Assembly (NCBI GenBank): GCA_937915785.1
Contig: CALGGY010000158.1
Coordinates: forward strand, 1 to 53,204
Length of the DNA: 53,204 nt
Direction: 5' to 3'
Source: an uncultured Bacteroidales bacterium
GTDB lineage: Bacteria; Bacteroidota; Bacteroidia; Bacteroidales; P3
Below are positions 17,160 to 26,917 of this stretch, piece by piece. Each line of letters begins with the position of its first letter. Position 1 is the stretch's first letter. The notes below the pieces were generated by a model that saw nothing but the letters and a program-made list of their open reading frames with translations, had not been told where the DNA came from and did no database searches. A program made the translations under genes and the position numbers.

Positions 17160-20100
17160 ATGAGACGATATATTGTAAAAATCATGGTCTTGGCTGCACT
17201 GTTGCCCGCTTATGTCATGGCACAATGCCCAGCACCAACCCAATTAACTACAAGCAACGTTGCCGGAAGCACGGCACTGGTAACATGGATGGCCGGCAAC
17301 GCCAACAGTTTCGACGTGGAGTACAAATCCACCGCCGCAAGCACATGGGACACAGCCGTATTGGGCACCTCAAACGCTTATTATTACCTGTCGGGACTTT
17401 CGATAAACACCACCTACCAAGTGCGTGTGCGCAGCAACTGTACCGGCAGTTCAAGCTCGTGGGTAACAGCCTCGTTCCGAACCAACAACTGCCTCGGTAG
17501 CGGCGATGTCACTATTGGCACCGGTACCAACACATCGTATCAAATACCTTTAAACAATTTCTACCGATACACCTACACGCAGCAGATATTCACTGCCGCC
17601 GAGCTGGGAGGCCGCCAGCAGACAATAACGTCGGTGGCGTTCCAGTACGCATACAGCACAGCATCGTCGGTGAAAACCAACTGCACCATTTATCTTGGGC
17701 ACACCTCCCAATCATATTTTTCAAGCACATCGAACTATGTGCCGCTTACCGCGCTCACCATGGTGTACACAGGCCCCATGAACTGCAGCTCAGGCTGGAA
17801 CACATTCAATTTCGCTACCCCGTTCAACTACAACGGCACCGACAACCTTGTGCTTGCTGTCGACGACAATAGCAATAACTACAACGGCAGCTCGTATGTT
17901 TTCAACTACACATCCACAACATCCAACCAATGTATTTATTACTACAGCGACTCGTACAACCCCGACCCGTCGAACCCAACATTGGTATCGGCGAGCAGCA
18001 GCACCTCAACCATGCGCAACAACGTGATATTTGGAATGTGCAACAGCACCCTGCCCGCCAACCCGCAGCCAGTGGTAAGTGTGATAGACGTAACCCCCAA
18101 CGCAGTGGAACTTGCATGGGCACCTCTCGGCAACGAAACCCGATGGAAAGTGGACTACTCCACCAACCGCATCAACTGGACTTCGGTGGGCACTCTGACA
18201 AGCCGCTCGCACCGTTTCAACGGCTTGCAGTCGAGCACACAATATTACTTCCGCGTAGGCTCCATTTACCCCACCGACACATCATACACCACAGTGTCGG
18301 TAACTACCGAATGCTCCCTTATGTCGTTCCCCACAGTGGAAAATTTCGACCAGCTGCCCACTGGATCAAACTCGCCTTTGACCTTATGCTGGACCAAAAA
18401 CAGCAACTATAGCACAGGTTATCCCTATGTTTCAAACACATCATACTCCTCGTCTACTCCCAACTGCCTGTACATGTACGCCTACAGCAGTTACCATACG
18501 GGCATTGTATCGCCAAAATCGCCCGAGCCCCTTAACCGGCTGCAAGTGTCGTTCACGGCTTACAAAAATAACACAAGCTACTCCCACGATGTGATGATAG
18601 GTGCCATGAGCGACCCCGACGACTTTACCACATTTGAACCGATAGACACTGCCGAAATGGGCACCAATACCGGTTATTACCATTTCACAATACCATTGTC
18701 GAGCTACACTGGAAACGCAAGATATATCGGCATTTTTGCCTGCACCTACGGCAACAGCTACTCGTACCCCTACATAGACGACATCGAGATAGACTACTAC
18801 GCCACCTGCTCGCGTGCCACCAATGTGAGAACATCCAGCAACTCGCCAACCTCGGCCATCTGCACATGGCAGCCAGGACGCAACGGCGTGCCCGACCACT
18901 ACATAGTGTCGTACACACCAGCCTCCACTATCAACTGGCAAACCGACACCACACACTCGCCCTACAAAGTGCTGACCAACCTCACTGCAGGCGAGACTTA
19001 TTATATAAGCATCACCCCCGTATGTGCCGGCAACGACACAAGTTATGCAGTGTTCGACACCATACTCACCCCATCGTGCATGACACAGCCGGACACCATA
19101 GGCAACGGCACAACCGCCTCTATAAACGTGCCGATAGAAACCGATGTGGACTGGGGTTACACACAGCAAATATACGATTCCGTCGACCTTGGCGGACCCA
19201 ACACCTTCTCGGCAATAGCTTTCGAATACAAAGGTGCTGTGGCGCTTACCGCCAAAACCAACTGTACCATATATATGGCCAACGCTCCCAACTCGACTTT
19301 CGTTTCCAACACCAACACCACCCTCGTGCCCGACAGCCTCTTTACTGTTGTGTACACCGGTCCGCTGAACTGCAACACGGGTTGGAACACCTTCATCTTC
19401 GACACCACGTTCCAATACGACGGCCACAGCAATCTGGTTATAGCCATCGACGACAACAGCGGCGCCTCGGCTAACGGAACTGCCAACTTCGCAACCCACG
19501 CCACCACAGGCAACAAGTCGGCAGTGATAGGCGCGTTTATTGACATAGACCCAGTTTCGCCAATCATACCCCCAACAGCCTACGCTTATCGCAACAATAT
19601 AATGCTCTTTTACTGTGATACGTCAGCCACATGCGCATCGCCAACAGCATCGTCGGTAGATGTTACGGACAATACCATACGCATTGCATGGGCACCGGGA
19701 CTGCGCGAAACCAGCTGGATAATAGAGCGAGGCTCATCACCCAACGGGCCGTGGACCTACGTAACCACCACCACACAGCAGAACTATCTATTCACAAACC
19801 TTACGGCATCCACCAGATACTATTTCCGCGTGGGAGCCATCTGTACCAACGACACAATGTACAGCATCGTGTCCGACTCCACCGACTGCGCATACATAGT
19901 GAATTTCCCGCACACCGAAAGTTTCGAACCCTACACGGCAACCCAAGCTTTGAATTCAACAATAGGAACCTGCTGGACACGTAAAAACAGCAATGTAAAC
20001 GCAACATCCATAATGCCCTATGTATATACCGGTACCGCTTCGCAGGGTACAAAATCCTTGTACTTCTCTACAACCAGCAGCCAGTATGCTCTGCTTGCCA

Positions 20101-23100
20101 CGCCGCCAATGGGCGAACCCGTGAGCAACCTGATGATCACGTTTGACTATTATCGCTCCAGCTCATCGTACGACTGCAAAATGGCCATAGGTGTAATGAA
20201 CGACCCCACCGACATCACCTCTTTTGTGGGAATAGACACCATTTGGGGGTCATACGGCATGTGGGAGACTTTCACCATACCGTTCGACTCGTATAGCGGA
20301 ACAGGCAAATATATAGCACTTGTGTCGATACGAAACGAATATTCAATGTTTTATCTCGACAACATAATAATAGATACCATACCCGCCTGCCCCAAGCCCA
20401 CCCGTCCGGCTATCAGCAACCTTACTTCCAATTCGGCATACGCTTCGTGGTTGACCGGAGTGGTAGGCAACGACATCACCGACTATTTCATTGTGGAGAT
20501 AAAACCCACCTCTCAATCCACATGGGTAGTGGATACCACTTCGAACCAATACTACTTCTTCTCCAACCTCATAGCCAATACCCGTTACGACTTTCGAGTA
20601 AAAGCCGTGTGCAAATGCGGCGACACATCGGATTACGCCACCTTCCAGTTCACCACAACGAACTGTCTGACGGGCGGAAATGCCAATATCGAAAACTCCA
20701 CCACATACGTCTATTATCTGCCAATAGTAAATACTCAGGCCTATTCGTACACCCAGCAGCTGTACACCAATGCCGAGCTCGGTGGCCCGAAAAACATAAC
20801 CGCCGTGGAATTTTTCTACGAGAGCCAAACCCCAATGACTGCCAAGGACAGCTGCACTATATACCTCGGGCACACAACCAAAACCTCATTCACATCGGGC
20901 TCCGACTACGAGTCTTTCAACAACCTTGTGCCTGTATATACTGGTCCGCTGAACGCAACATCCTTCGGCTGGAACCGTTTTGTTTTCGACGTGCCCTTCT
21001 ACTACAACGGTTTCGAGAACCTTATAATTGCCATCGACGACAACTCGGGCGCTACGCAGGGGAACTACTCATTCTATGTGGCCTCTGTGCCAAACAAAGC
21101 CATCTACTTCTATTCCTCCACCGATGTGAACCCCGCTTCGCCAACAAGCACGGGCTATCTTTACAGCTACCGCAACAGTATCAGATTTGTTTCGCCGTGC
21201 AACAACAGTGCGTCGTGTGTTCCGCCAAACGTGCGCATCATGGGCAATACCTCCAACTCGGTTGACCTGATATGGGTACCGGGAAACACCGACTCGGTTT
21301 GGGTAGTTCTGTACAAAACCAGAAGAGACAGTATCTGGCATGTGGCCGACACCGTACGAACCACACAGTATACATTGGGCAACCTTTCGGCAATATCTAC
21401 CTACGACATACGCGTTATGTCGCTCTGCGGAGGCGACTCGGCCTATGCCCAGCTCTCCACACAAACGGGCTGCGGCGCTGTTAGCGTTTATCCCTATCAG
21501 GAAGATTTCGAAAGCTACAGCGCTTCGTCATCGCCCACCGCTTATTATGTCACCAACACCCTGCCCAACTGCTGGACTTTCTATTCGTCGGGTACAAACA
21601 CTCATGCCCGCCGCAACGACTACTGCCCACGCGTTTACGGCAGCACCAACTCCTCGTATCTGCCAAATACAAGCGGCAAAGCTCTGATATTGACAGCAAG
21701 TAACTACTATTCTACAACATCCACTTACAACTATCAGACAGTAGGCGCATATCAGTATGCCATAATGCCTGAATTTGCCGACAGCCTGCCACGCCTTACA
21801 GTATCGTTCAAATACCGTATGAACTATACAAATACTACCACGAACTATGGTATGCTTGATTTCGGCTATGTGGTGAACGACACCAACTTTACCACAATAG
21901 AAAGCTATCCGGCAACAACTACAGCCCAAACGGTGTTCATGGACCTTTCGGAAGACAGCACCATACACCATGTTCCCGGTGCAAGGCTGGCATTCCGCTG
22001 CCGTGCGGTGTACAACTACGCATCCTATATTATATATGGTATCGACAACGTTGAGATAGGCTGGGCCCCTACATGTATCAAACCCAACAATCTTGGCGAC
22101 GCCTCCATCGACTCCATCACCACAAGACTCTATTGGTCCGACGCCACCACACTCTCCACCACCCTCGGCTACGAAGTTACATGGGGCGAGTTCGGTTTCG
22201 ACCCCGATACCGTTACCGTGAACTACGCCACCACCACCGACACCTTCTTGCTGGTAAATAACCTGCAGTCCAACACTATCTACCAGTTCCGCGTAAGAGC
22301 CCTTTGCGGAATAGATGGCGACAGCAAATGGTCCAACGCGCATACTTTCCGTGTGGCCCAAGTGCCGGCATCGATGCCTTACAACTGCACTTTTGAAAGC
22401 ACCGGCAGCACCAACAACGGATGGACAATAGTTGGTCCTACCTACGGAAATAACACATGGACAGTGGGCACCGCCGTTGCCAACAACAGCAACCGCAGCA
22501 TGTATGTTTCCAACACCGGCGGCCTGCTCAACGACTACGCCAACAATATGCCAACAGTTTCGTGGGCATATAGGGACATATATGTGCCAGTAAACGCAGG
22601 CAACAATTTCAACCTCAAGTTCGACTGGCGTTGCGACGGTGAAAACAGCCGCGACTATATGGCTGTGTTCTTCGGCGGTGTTGCCACCGTGGAAGGCAAC
22701 AGCACCGGCACTCTCACACCTCCGGCAAATGCCACTTTCGTTGGCCGCTTCAACGGAAACTCCACATCGTTCCAAAGACATACCTATCAGCTGCCACAAC
22801 TCTCCGACACCGTGATACGTATCTATTTTGCATGGGTTAACGACGGCAACGCTCAAGGCAACAACCCGCCGGCAGCAATCGACAACGTGTCGGTAAAACT
22901 CGACTGCCCCGAGCCCAACAGACTCCGCATCACCAATATCACTGAATCGTCGGCCAAAGTAACATGGTCGCGTACCACCGGCTCGTACCACTGGCTGTTA
23001 GAATATCGTCCCGACGGACTTACACAATGGACAACCATTGCCCTGAACGACACAACCTACACCCTGACCGGACTCACCCCGTCGATGACCTATATGGTGC

Positions 23101-24734
23101 GTGTACGCTGCCTTTGCACCGTGATAGACACCAGCGACTATTCCGACAGCGTCCGGTTCAACACTTTGTGCGGACAGGTGAGGAGCTTCCCGTACGTGGA
23201 AACTTTCGACAATTACGGCACCTCGTCGTCGGCATACCCCACATGCTGGAGCTATACCGGCAACGCCACACGTCCCAACTGCAGCGCCTCGGCTTTCAGC
23301 TCGTCGCCAGCATCGCTCTATTTCAACACCACAGCCAATACCCAAGCCATTGCAGTGGCTCCGAAAATGAGAGTGTTCAACCCCTACGAGCTGGAAGTGT
23401 CGCTACGTGCTTACGCACCTTCCACAACCAGCTATCTGGTGGTGGGACTTATGTCCGACTCGTCGAGCACAATGTCGTTTATCGGTGTGGATACGGTTCG
23501 TGTAACAGCCGCCAACACATGGATTAACTATGTGTGCGACCTCTCCTCGTACACCGGTGTGGGACAGTTTGTTGGATTCAAAGTGGGTGGTGCCGCAGCA
23601 TCTACCTTCTATATCGACAACATCACCATAGATTACCATGGCGGAAACTGTGCCGACCCCACAAACCTTGCCACCACCTTCGGAACCAACGATATGACCT
23701 GCACATGGAACGAGGTGGGCAACTACGAATTCCAATACTGCATACTTGGCGACACAGTGTGGAGCAACACCCACATACTGAACAACACCAACAACTACCA
23801 CAAAACAGGACTGGTGGACAGCACAACTTATATCTGGAGAATACGTACCATCTGTCCCGACTCGGCAGGATACTCGCACTGGATTTCCGACACCATTACC
23901 ACCTTTGCACTGCCGTGTAACCCCGTTACAAACATCCTTACATCCAACATTACCGACACTTCGGTTATGCTTAAATGGGATGCCGATTCCAACCAGAACG
24001 CATGGGAGGTACACTGCTTCGACAACGAGGCTGGTGTGGATACCATCTATACCGTTTACACCAACCCCTGCGTGCTCGAAGGACTCATCACCGGTCTTGC
24101 ATATCAGTTCACGGTGCGCAGCTTGTGTACCTCGGGACTCAACGGCGGATGGTCCGACACCATCGAAGCCATAGTTGCATTCTGCAAACCCGTCAAAAAT
24201 GTGCATATAATACCGTTGAGTTCAAGTGCCGTGAACATCACTTGGGATATAACCGATCCTGATCAGAACATTTGGGAAGTGGAATATGGTTTGCGCGGAT
24301 TCTACGAAGGCGACGGCACCGGCACCACAGTACTCACAGCCACCAACTCGTACACCCTAACTGGCCTCAATTTCACCACCACATACGATGTGTTTGTGCG
24401 CGCCCGTTGCGGAAACGGTTACTACAGCATCTGGACCGAACGCAAACGTTTCGCCCTTGCAGGCATCGACCAGCCCGACGACGATGACGCCAGCCTTACT
24501 CTCTATCCCAATCCCGCCTCAAGCGAAGTGTCGGTGATAGTAAATGCCGAACCCGGCGAATACAGAATAGATGTTGTGGATATGAAAGGCCGCATTGTGA
24601 ACACCCAGGCAATGACCCTCGCCACAAACAACGGCTCCATCACGATAGACATAAGCACGTTGGCTCGTGGCACCTACTTTGTGAAAATTTCAAATGGCGA
24701 CTTTAAGGTTGTTCGCAAGCTTATAGCTCAGTAA
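17160..24734 (+). CDS. Giant T9SS-secreted fibronectin type III repeat protein
   Basis: 2524 residues. The frame is open from 17097, but ATG 17160 begins the signal peptide (MRRYIVKIMVLAALLPAYVMAQ). I count about eleven fibronectin III-like modules (PT-L..VTW, YKV..L..TTYQVRVRS; first at 21-107, last near 2342-2430). Three copies of a beta module with YTQQ..LGG..K-x-x-C-T-I-Y..A-(I/V)-DD-N-S occur near 110-250, 640-775 and 1167-1306. At least five jelly-roll or MAM-like modules (F-P..E-x-F..C-W..YIDDI) lie between them. The end is a type A T9SS sorting domain: TLYPNPASSEVSV, VVDMKGRIV, LARGTYFVKI, KLIAQ. T9SS cargo crosses the outer membrane and is cleaved and usually anchored to surface lipopolysaccharide. 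A role in adhesion or matrix is inferred. The gene is monocistronic with its own promoter and terminator. Confidence 0.9.
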   Translation: MRRYIVKIMVLAALLPAYVMAQCPAPTQLTTSNVAGSTALVTWMAGNANSFDVEYKSTAASTWDTAVLGTSNAYYYLSGLSINTTYQVRVRSNCTGSSSSWVTASFRTNNCLGSGDVTIGTGTNTSYQIPLNNFYRYTYTQQIFTAAELGGRQQTITSVAFQYAYSTASSVKTNCTIYLGHTSQSYFSSTSNYVPLTALTMVYTGPMNCSSGWNTFNFATPFNYNGTDNLVLAVDDNSNNYNGSSYVFNYTSTTSNQCIYYYSDSYNPDPSNPTLVSASSSTSTMRNNVIFGMCNSTLPANPQPVVSVIDVTPNAVELAWAPLGNETRWKVDYSTNRINWTSVGTLTSRSHRFNGLQSSTQYYFRVGSIYPTDTSYTTVSVTTECSLMSFPTVENFDQLPTGSNSPLTLCWTKNSNYSTGYPYVSNTSYSSSTPNCLYMYAYSSYHTGIVSPKSPEPLNRLQVSFTAYKNNTSYSHDVMIGAMSDPDDFTTFEPIDTAEMGTNTGYYHFTIPLSSYTGNARYIGIFACTYGNSYSYPYIDDIEIDYYATCSRATNVRTSSNSPTSAICTWQPGRNGVPDHYIVSYTPASTINWQTDTTHSPYKVLTNLTAGETYYISITPVCAGNDTSYAVFDTILTPSCMTQPDTIGNGTTASINVPIETDVDWGYTQQIYDSVDLGGPNTFSAIAFEYKGAVALTAKTNCTIYMANAPNSTFVSNTNTTLVPDSLFTVVYTGPLNCNTGWNTFIFDTTFQYDGHSNLVIAIDDNSGASANGTANFATHATTGNKSAVIGAFIDIDPVSPIIPPTAYAYRNNIMLFYCDTSATCASPTASSVDVTDNTIRIAWAPGLRETSWIIERGSSPNGPWTYVTTTTQQNYLFTNLTASTRYYFRVGAICTNDTMYSIVSDSTDCAYIVNFPHTESFEPYTATQALNSTIGTCWTRKNSNVNATSIMPYVYTGTASQGTKSLYFSTTSSQYALLATPPMGEPVSNLMITFDYYRSSSSYDCKMAIGVMNDPTDITSFVGIDTIWGSYGMWETFTIPFDSYSGTGKYIALVSIRNEYSMFYLDNIIIDTIPACPKPTRPAISNLTSNSAYASWLTGVVGNDITDYFIVEIKPTSQSTWVVDTTSNQYYFFSNLIANTRYDFRVKAVCKCGDTSDYATFQFTTTNCLTGGNANIENSTTYVYYLPIVNTQAYSYTQQLYTNAELGGPKNITAVEFFYESQTPMTAKDSCTIYLGHTTKTSFTSGSDYESFNNLVPVYTGPLNATSFGWNRFVFDVPFYYNGFENLIIAIDDNSGATQGNYSFYVASVPNKAIYFYSSTDVNPASPTSTGYLYSYRNSIRFVSPCNNSASCVPPNVRIMGNTSNSVDLIWVPGNTDSVWVVLYKTRRDSIWHVADTVRTTQYTLGNLSAISTYDIRVMSLCGGDSAYAQLSTQTGCGAVSVYPYQEDFESYSASSSPTAYYVTNTLPNCWTFYSSGTNTHARRNDYCPRVYGSTNSSYLPNTSGKALILTASNYYSTTSTYNYQTVGAYQYAIMPEFADSLPRLTVSFKYRMNYTNTTTNYGMLDFGYVVNDTNFTTIESYPATTTAQTVFMDLSEDSTIHHVPGARLAFRCRAVYNYASYIIYGIDNVEIGWAPTCIKPNNLGDASIDSITTRLYWSDATTLSTTLGYEVTWGEFGFDPDTVTVNYATTTDTFLLVNNLQSNTIYQFRVRALCGIDGDSKWSNAHTFRVAQVPASMPYNCTFESTGSTNNGWTIVGPTYGNNTWTVGTAVANNSNRSMYVSNTGGLLNDYANNMPTVSWAYRDIYVPVNAGNNFNLKFDWRCDGENSRDYMAVFFGGVATVEGNSTGTLTPPANATFVGRFNGNSTSFQRHTYQLPQLSDTVIRIYFAWVNDGNAQGNNPPAAIDNVSVKLDCPEPNRLRITNITESSAKVTWSRTTGSYHWLLEYRPDGLTQWTTIALNDTTYTLTGLTPSMTYMVRVRCLCTVIDTSDYSDSVRFNTLCGQVRSFPYVETFDNYGTSSSAYPTCWSYTGNATRPNCSASAFSSSPASLYFNTTANTQAIAVAPKMRVFNPYELEVSLRAYAPSTTSYLVVGLMSDSSSTMSFIGVDTVRVTAANTWINYVCDLSSYTGVGQFVGFKVGGAAASTFYIDNITIDYHGGNCADPTNLATTFGTNDMTCTWNEVGNYEFQYCILGDTVWSNTHILNNTNNYHKTGLVDSTTYIWRIRTICPDSAGYSHWISDTITTFALPCNPVTNILTSNITDTSVMLKWDADSNQNAWEVHCFDNEAGVDTIYTVYTNPCVLEGLITGLAYQFTVRSLCTSGLNGGWSDTIEAIVAFCKPVKNVHIIPLSSSAVNITWDITDPDQNIWEVEYGLRGFYEGDGTGTTVLTATNSYTLTGLNFTTTYDVFVRARCGNGYYSIWTERKRFALAGIDQPDDDDASLTLYPNPASSEVSVIVNAEPGEYRIDVVDMKGRIVNTQAMTLATNNGSITIDISTLARGTYFVKISNGDFKVVRKLIAQ
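17485..21075 (+). repeat. Three in-frame super-repeats of about 1.59 kb inside the giant gene
   Basis: The YTQQ codon block starts at 17574, 19158 and 20748, spacings of 1584 and 1590 bases (528 and 530 codons). Each unit holds the YTQQ/DDNS module, an FN3 module, a jelly-roll module and a second FN3 module. DNA identity between copies is moderate, so the duplication is old. The frame is kept throughout. Confidence 0.7.
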
Positions 24735-24763
24735 CAGTTAGTTGCTTAAAAAAATCCACCCGA

Positions 24764-24797
24764 AAAGGTGTGCTGAATACAGCACACCTTTTTTTTT
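24764..24797 (+). terminator. Terminator of the giant surface-protein gene
   Basis: AAAGGTGTGCTG (24764-24775), loop AATA, CAGCACACCTTT (24780-24791), then a T run to 24797. A perfect 12-bp stem 30 bases after the stop codon. Confidence 0.92.
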
Positions 24798-25027
24798 GTG
24801 CCCTTGCAAAAAAAAACTTATTAACATACCCCATTCCTCACCCATATCCCAACCGTTGCCTCGAATATCCGCTGATGTTTTGTAACAGCTTAATAAACTT
24901 TGATTTAAGAAAAAAAAGTCCCGATGAAACTTTTTTTTAAAACCATCGTTTACAAAAATGAAATGGAAGTTTAAGGAATTTTTCAACATAAAAAGGTAAA
25001 AAAAGTTTTTTTTTGGAAAATTATTCG
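24798..25027. other. Non-coding gap upstream of the dcw cluster
   Basis: A/T-rich sequence with no gene. It contains one weak A/T hairpin (AAAAAAAGT 24911-24919 with ACTTTTTTT 24929-24937). I do not see the TGGG-type direct repeats to which MraZ binds in other bacteria. Confidence 0.5.
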
Positions 25028-25035
25028 TACCTTTG
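25028..25035 (+). promoter_or_regulatory. -7 box of the dcw operon
   Basis: TACCTTTG followed by CA, 23 bases before the mraZ ATG. It is the only clear promoter box found between here and ftsZ. Confidence 0.7.
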
Positions 25036-25058
25036 CAGAACGAAAAAAAGTAGATAAA

Positions 25059-25532
25059 ATGTCGCTAATACTTGGAAAAGAATACTGTAAGATAGACAGT
25101 AACGGACGGTTCAAGTTTCCGGTGGCGCTGAAAAAACAGCTTCAGCCGGAGGACGATGGTCGTTTTGTTATTCGTCAGAGTATCTATTCCGAGTGTTTGG
25201 AGCTATGGACTTACGCCTCGTTCTATGCAATGGTGGAGAAACTGCAGAAAAACCTCAACCCTTACAAGCCGGAAGACCGGATTCTGTTGCGCAAACTAAC
25301 CGAAGGCAACATTATCGAACTTGACACCAACGACCGGCTTCTGATTCCTGCCGAGCAGAAATCCAAGCTGAGCAACACCAAGGACATAGTGCTCACATCG
25401 CTTGGCGGCAACTTTATCGAAATTTGGGACTACGACAAGTACAACCAGATGGACGGCACTGGCTCCGACGCCGACTTTGTGGCGTTGGCCAGCGAAAAAC
25501 TGGGCGGACTGTTGGAAGAAGAAAACAAATAG
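25059..25532 (+). CDS. mraZ: Transcriptional regulator MraZ
   Basis: 157 residues with two AbrB/SpoVT-like halves. The first has LGKEYCKIDSNGRFKFPVALKKQL; the second has GNIIELDTNDRLLIPAEQKSKL and DIVLTSLGGNFIEIWDYDKYNQM. MraZ is a ring-forming DNA-binding protein that controls its own dcw operon in other bacteria. It is the first gene of the cluster, 33 bases before rsmH. Confidence 0.93.
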   Translation: MSLILGKEYCKIDSNGRFKFPVALKKQLQPEDDGRFVIRQSIYSECLELWTYASFYAMVEKLQKNLNPYKPEDRILLRKLTEGNIIELDTNDRLLIPAEQKSKLSNTKDIVLTSLGGNFIEIWDYDKYNQMDGTGSDADFVALASEKLGGLLEEENK

Positions 25533-25565
25533 GATAAAGATAGGAAATCGGAAATTGTAAGAGAT

Positions 25566-26483
25566 ATGTCGGACTACCATTTGCCGGTATTGTTGGAACA
25601 GAGCATCGAAGGATTGGTTGCCAATCCGCACGGGACGTTTGTTGACGTTACCTTTGGCGGAGGCGGCCACTCGCGTGCTATACTGCAAGCCCTTGCCCCC
25701 GACGGCAGGCTTGTGGCTTTCGATCGCGATGCCGACGCCTTGGCAAATGCCGTCGACGACGAGAGGTTCTCGCTTATACATGAGGATTTCCGGTATATGA
25801 AAAACTTTTTGCGTCTGCACGGTGTGAGCAGGGCCGACGGCATTTTGGCCGATTTGGGTGTGTCGTCGCACCAGTTCGACCAGCCCGACAGGGGGTTCTC
25901 CACCCGTTTCGACGCCGAGCTCGACCTGCGGATGGACCGCCGTCAGACGCTTACCGCCGCCGACTTGGTGAACTCCGCTTCGGAACAAGAGCTCAGCACC
26001 ATTTTGCGTAACTACGGCGAACTACCCAACGCCAACCGTATGGCCCGCGCCATAGTGCAAGCCCGGTTGGAGGCACCCATACACACCACTTTCGAACTGA
26101 AAAACGTGCTGCAAAGCCTTGTGCCACGCAATCAGGAAAACAGATTCTATGCCATGATTTTTCAGGCACTTCGCATAGAGGTGAACGGCGAGCTTGAGGC
26201 GCTGAAGGCTATGCTGGCACAGGCGGTGGACATACTGAACCCGGGTGGACGGCTGGTGGTGATTTCGTACCACTCGCTGGAGGACCGGCTGGTGAAAAAC
26301 ATCATGAAAACAGGCAATTTCGAAGGCGAGGTGAAAAAAGATTTCTACGGCAACCCGCTTTCGCCGTTGGAGCCTGTCACCCGCAAGCCCATCATTGCCG
26401 ACGAATCTGAGCAAGCCGCCAATTCGCGTTCGCGAAGCGCCAAACTCCGTATTGCCCAAAAAAAACAACCACAAACGAACTGA
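25566..26483 (+). CDS. rsmH: 16S rRNA (cytosine(1402)-N(4))-methyltransferase
   Basis: A 305-residue AdoMet-dependent methyltransferase (older name MraW) that modifies C1402 in the ribosomal P site. AdoMet motif: FVDVTFGGGGHSRAIL. Further family blocks: GILADLGVSSHQFDQPDRGFS, RMDRRQTLTAADLVN, and NPGGRLVVISYHSLEDRLVK. TGA stop; the next start follows 4 bases later. Confidence 0.96.
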   Translation: MSDYHLPVLLEQSIEGLVANPHGTFVDVTFGGGGHSRAILQALAPDGRLVAFDRDADALANAVDDERFSLIHEDFRYMKNFLRLHGVSRADGILADLGVSSHQFDQPDRGFSTRFDAELDLRMDRRQTLTAADLVNSASEQELSTILRNYGELPNANRMARAIVQARLEAPIHTTFELKNVLQSLVPRNQENRFYAMIFQALRIEVNGELEALKAMLAQAVDILNPGGRLVVISYHSLEDRLVKNIMKTGNFEGEVKKDFYGNPLSPLEPVTRKPIIADESEQAANSRSRSAKLRIAQKKQPQTN

Positions 26484-26487
26484 AATT

Positions 26488-26913
26488 ATGGAAGAAGAAC
26501 AAAAAATAGAATTTGACATAGCCGCCGACACTGCCTTCCCTGTCGCCGAGTCGCAGGAAAAGTCCCCCGAAACATCGGCAAAGCCTGCAAAGAAAAAACG
26601 TTTTTCCTTGTCGTACGTGCTTGCCGGTCGCATTCTCGGGTCGAAAAACATCATCAAGCAGTGGCCGCTTGCTTTGATGATGCTTGCTTACAGTTTTCTG
26701 CTTATTGCCAACCGCTACAGCATAGAAAACCTTACTATCGAAAACAAACGTCTGCAGCGCGAAATAGACGAACTGCGTGTTAGACAGATACAAAACCGCT
26801 GCGACTACATGAACGCCACAATGCTTACCGAGGTTTCGGAAAAGCTGAAGGGCACAGGAATAAAAGCCGGTACAACACCATCGCTGAAAATAACAATAAA
26901 AGGCAAACGCTGA
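26488..26913 (+). CDS. ftsL: FtsL-like division protein
   Basis: 141 residues. Position between rsmH and ftsI and architecture both identify it: an acidic cytoplasmic N terminus (1-60), one membrane helix (about 68-85, WPLALMMLAYSFLLIA) and a short coiled-coil-like periplasmic part (LTIENKRLQREIDELRVRQIQ). In other bacteria FtsL bridges FtsB/FtsQ to FtsW/FtsI. The frame extends upstream into rsmH; ATG 26488 (MEEEQKIEFD) is chosen because it follows the rsmH stop. FtsL sequences diverge widely, so the call rests on context plus topology. Confidence 0.78.
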   Translation: MEEEQKIEFDIAADTAFPVAESQEKSPETSAKPAKKKRFSLSYVLAGRILGSKNIIKQWPLALMMLAYSFLLIANRYSIENLTIENKRLQREIDELRVRQIQNRCDYMNATMLTEVSEKLKGTGIKAGTTPSLKITIKGKR

Positions 26914-26917
26914 AGAA

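Noticed and set aside
21528..22991. 487-codon minus-strand ORF inside the giant surface-protein gene
   Set aside because: Shadow caused by biased third positions in the repeat protein; no recognisable motif or start context.
24911..24937. A/T hairpin as a second terminator after the giant gene
   Set aside because: Pure A-T stem with weak pairing, 140 bases after a strong terminator; probably chance in A/T-rich DNA.
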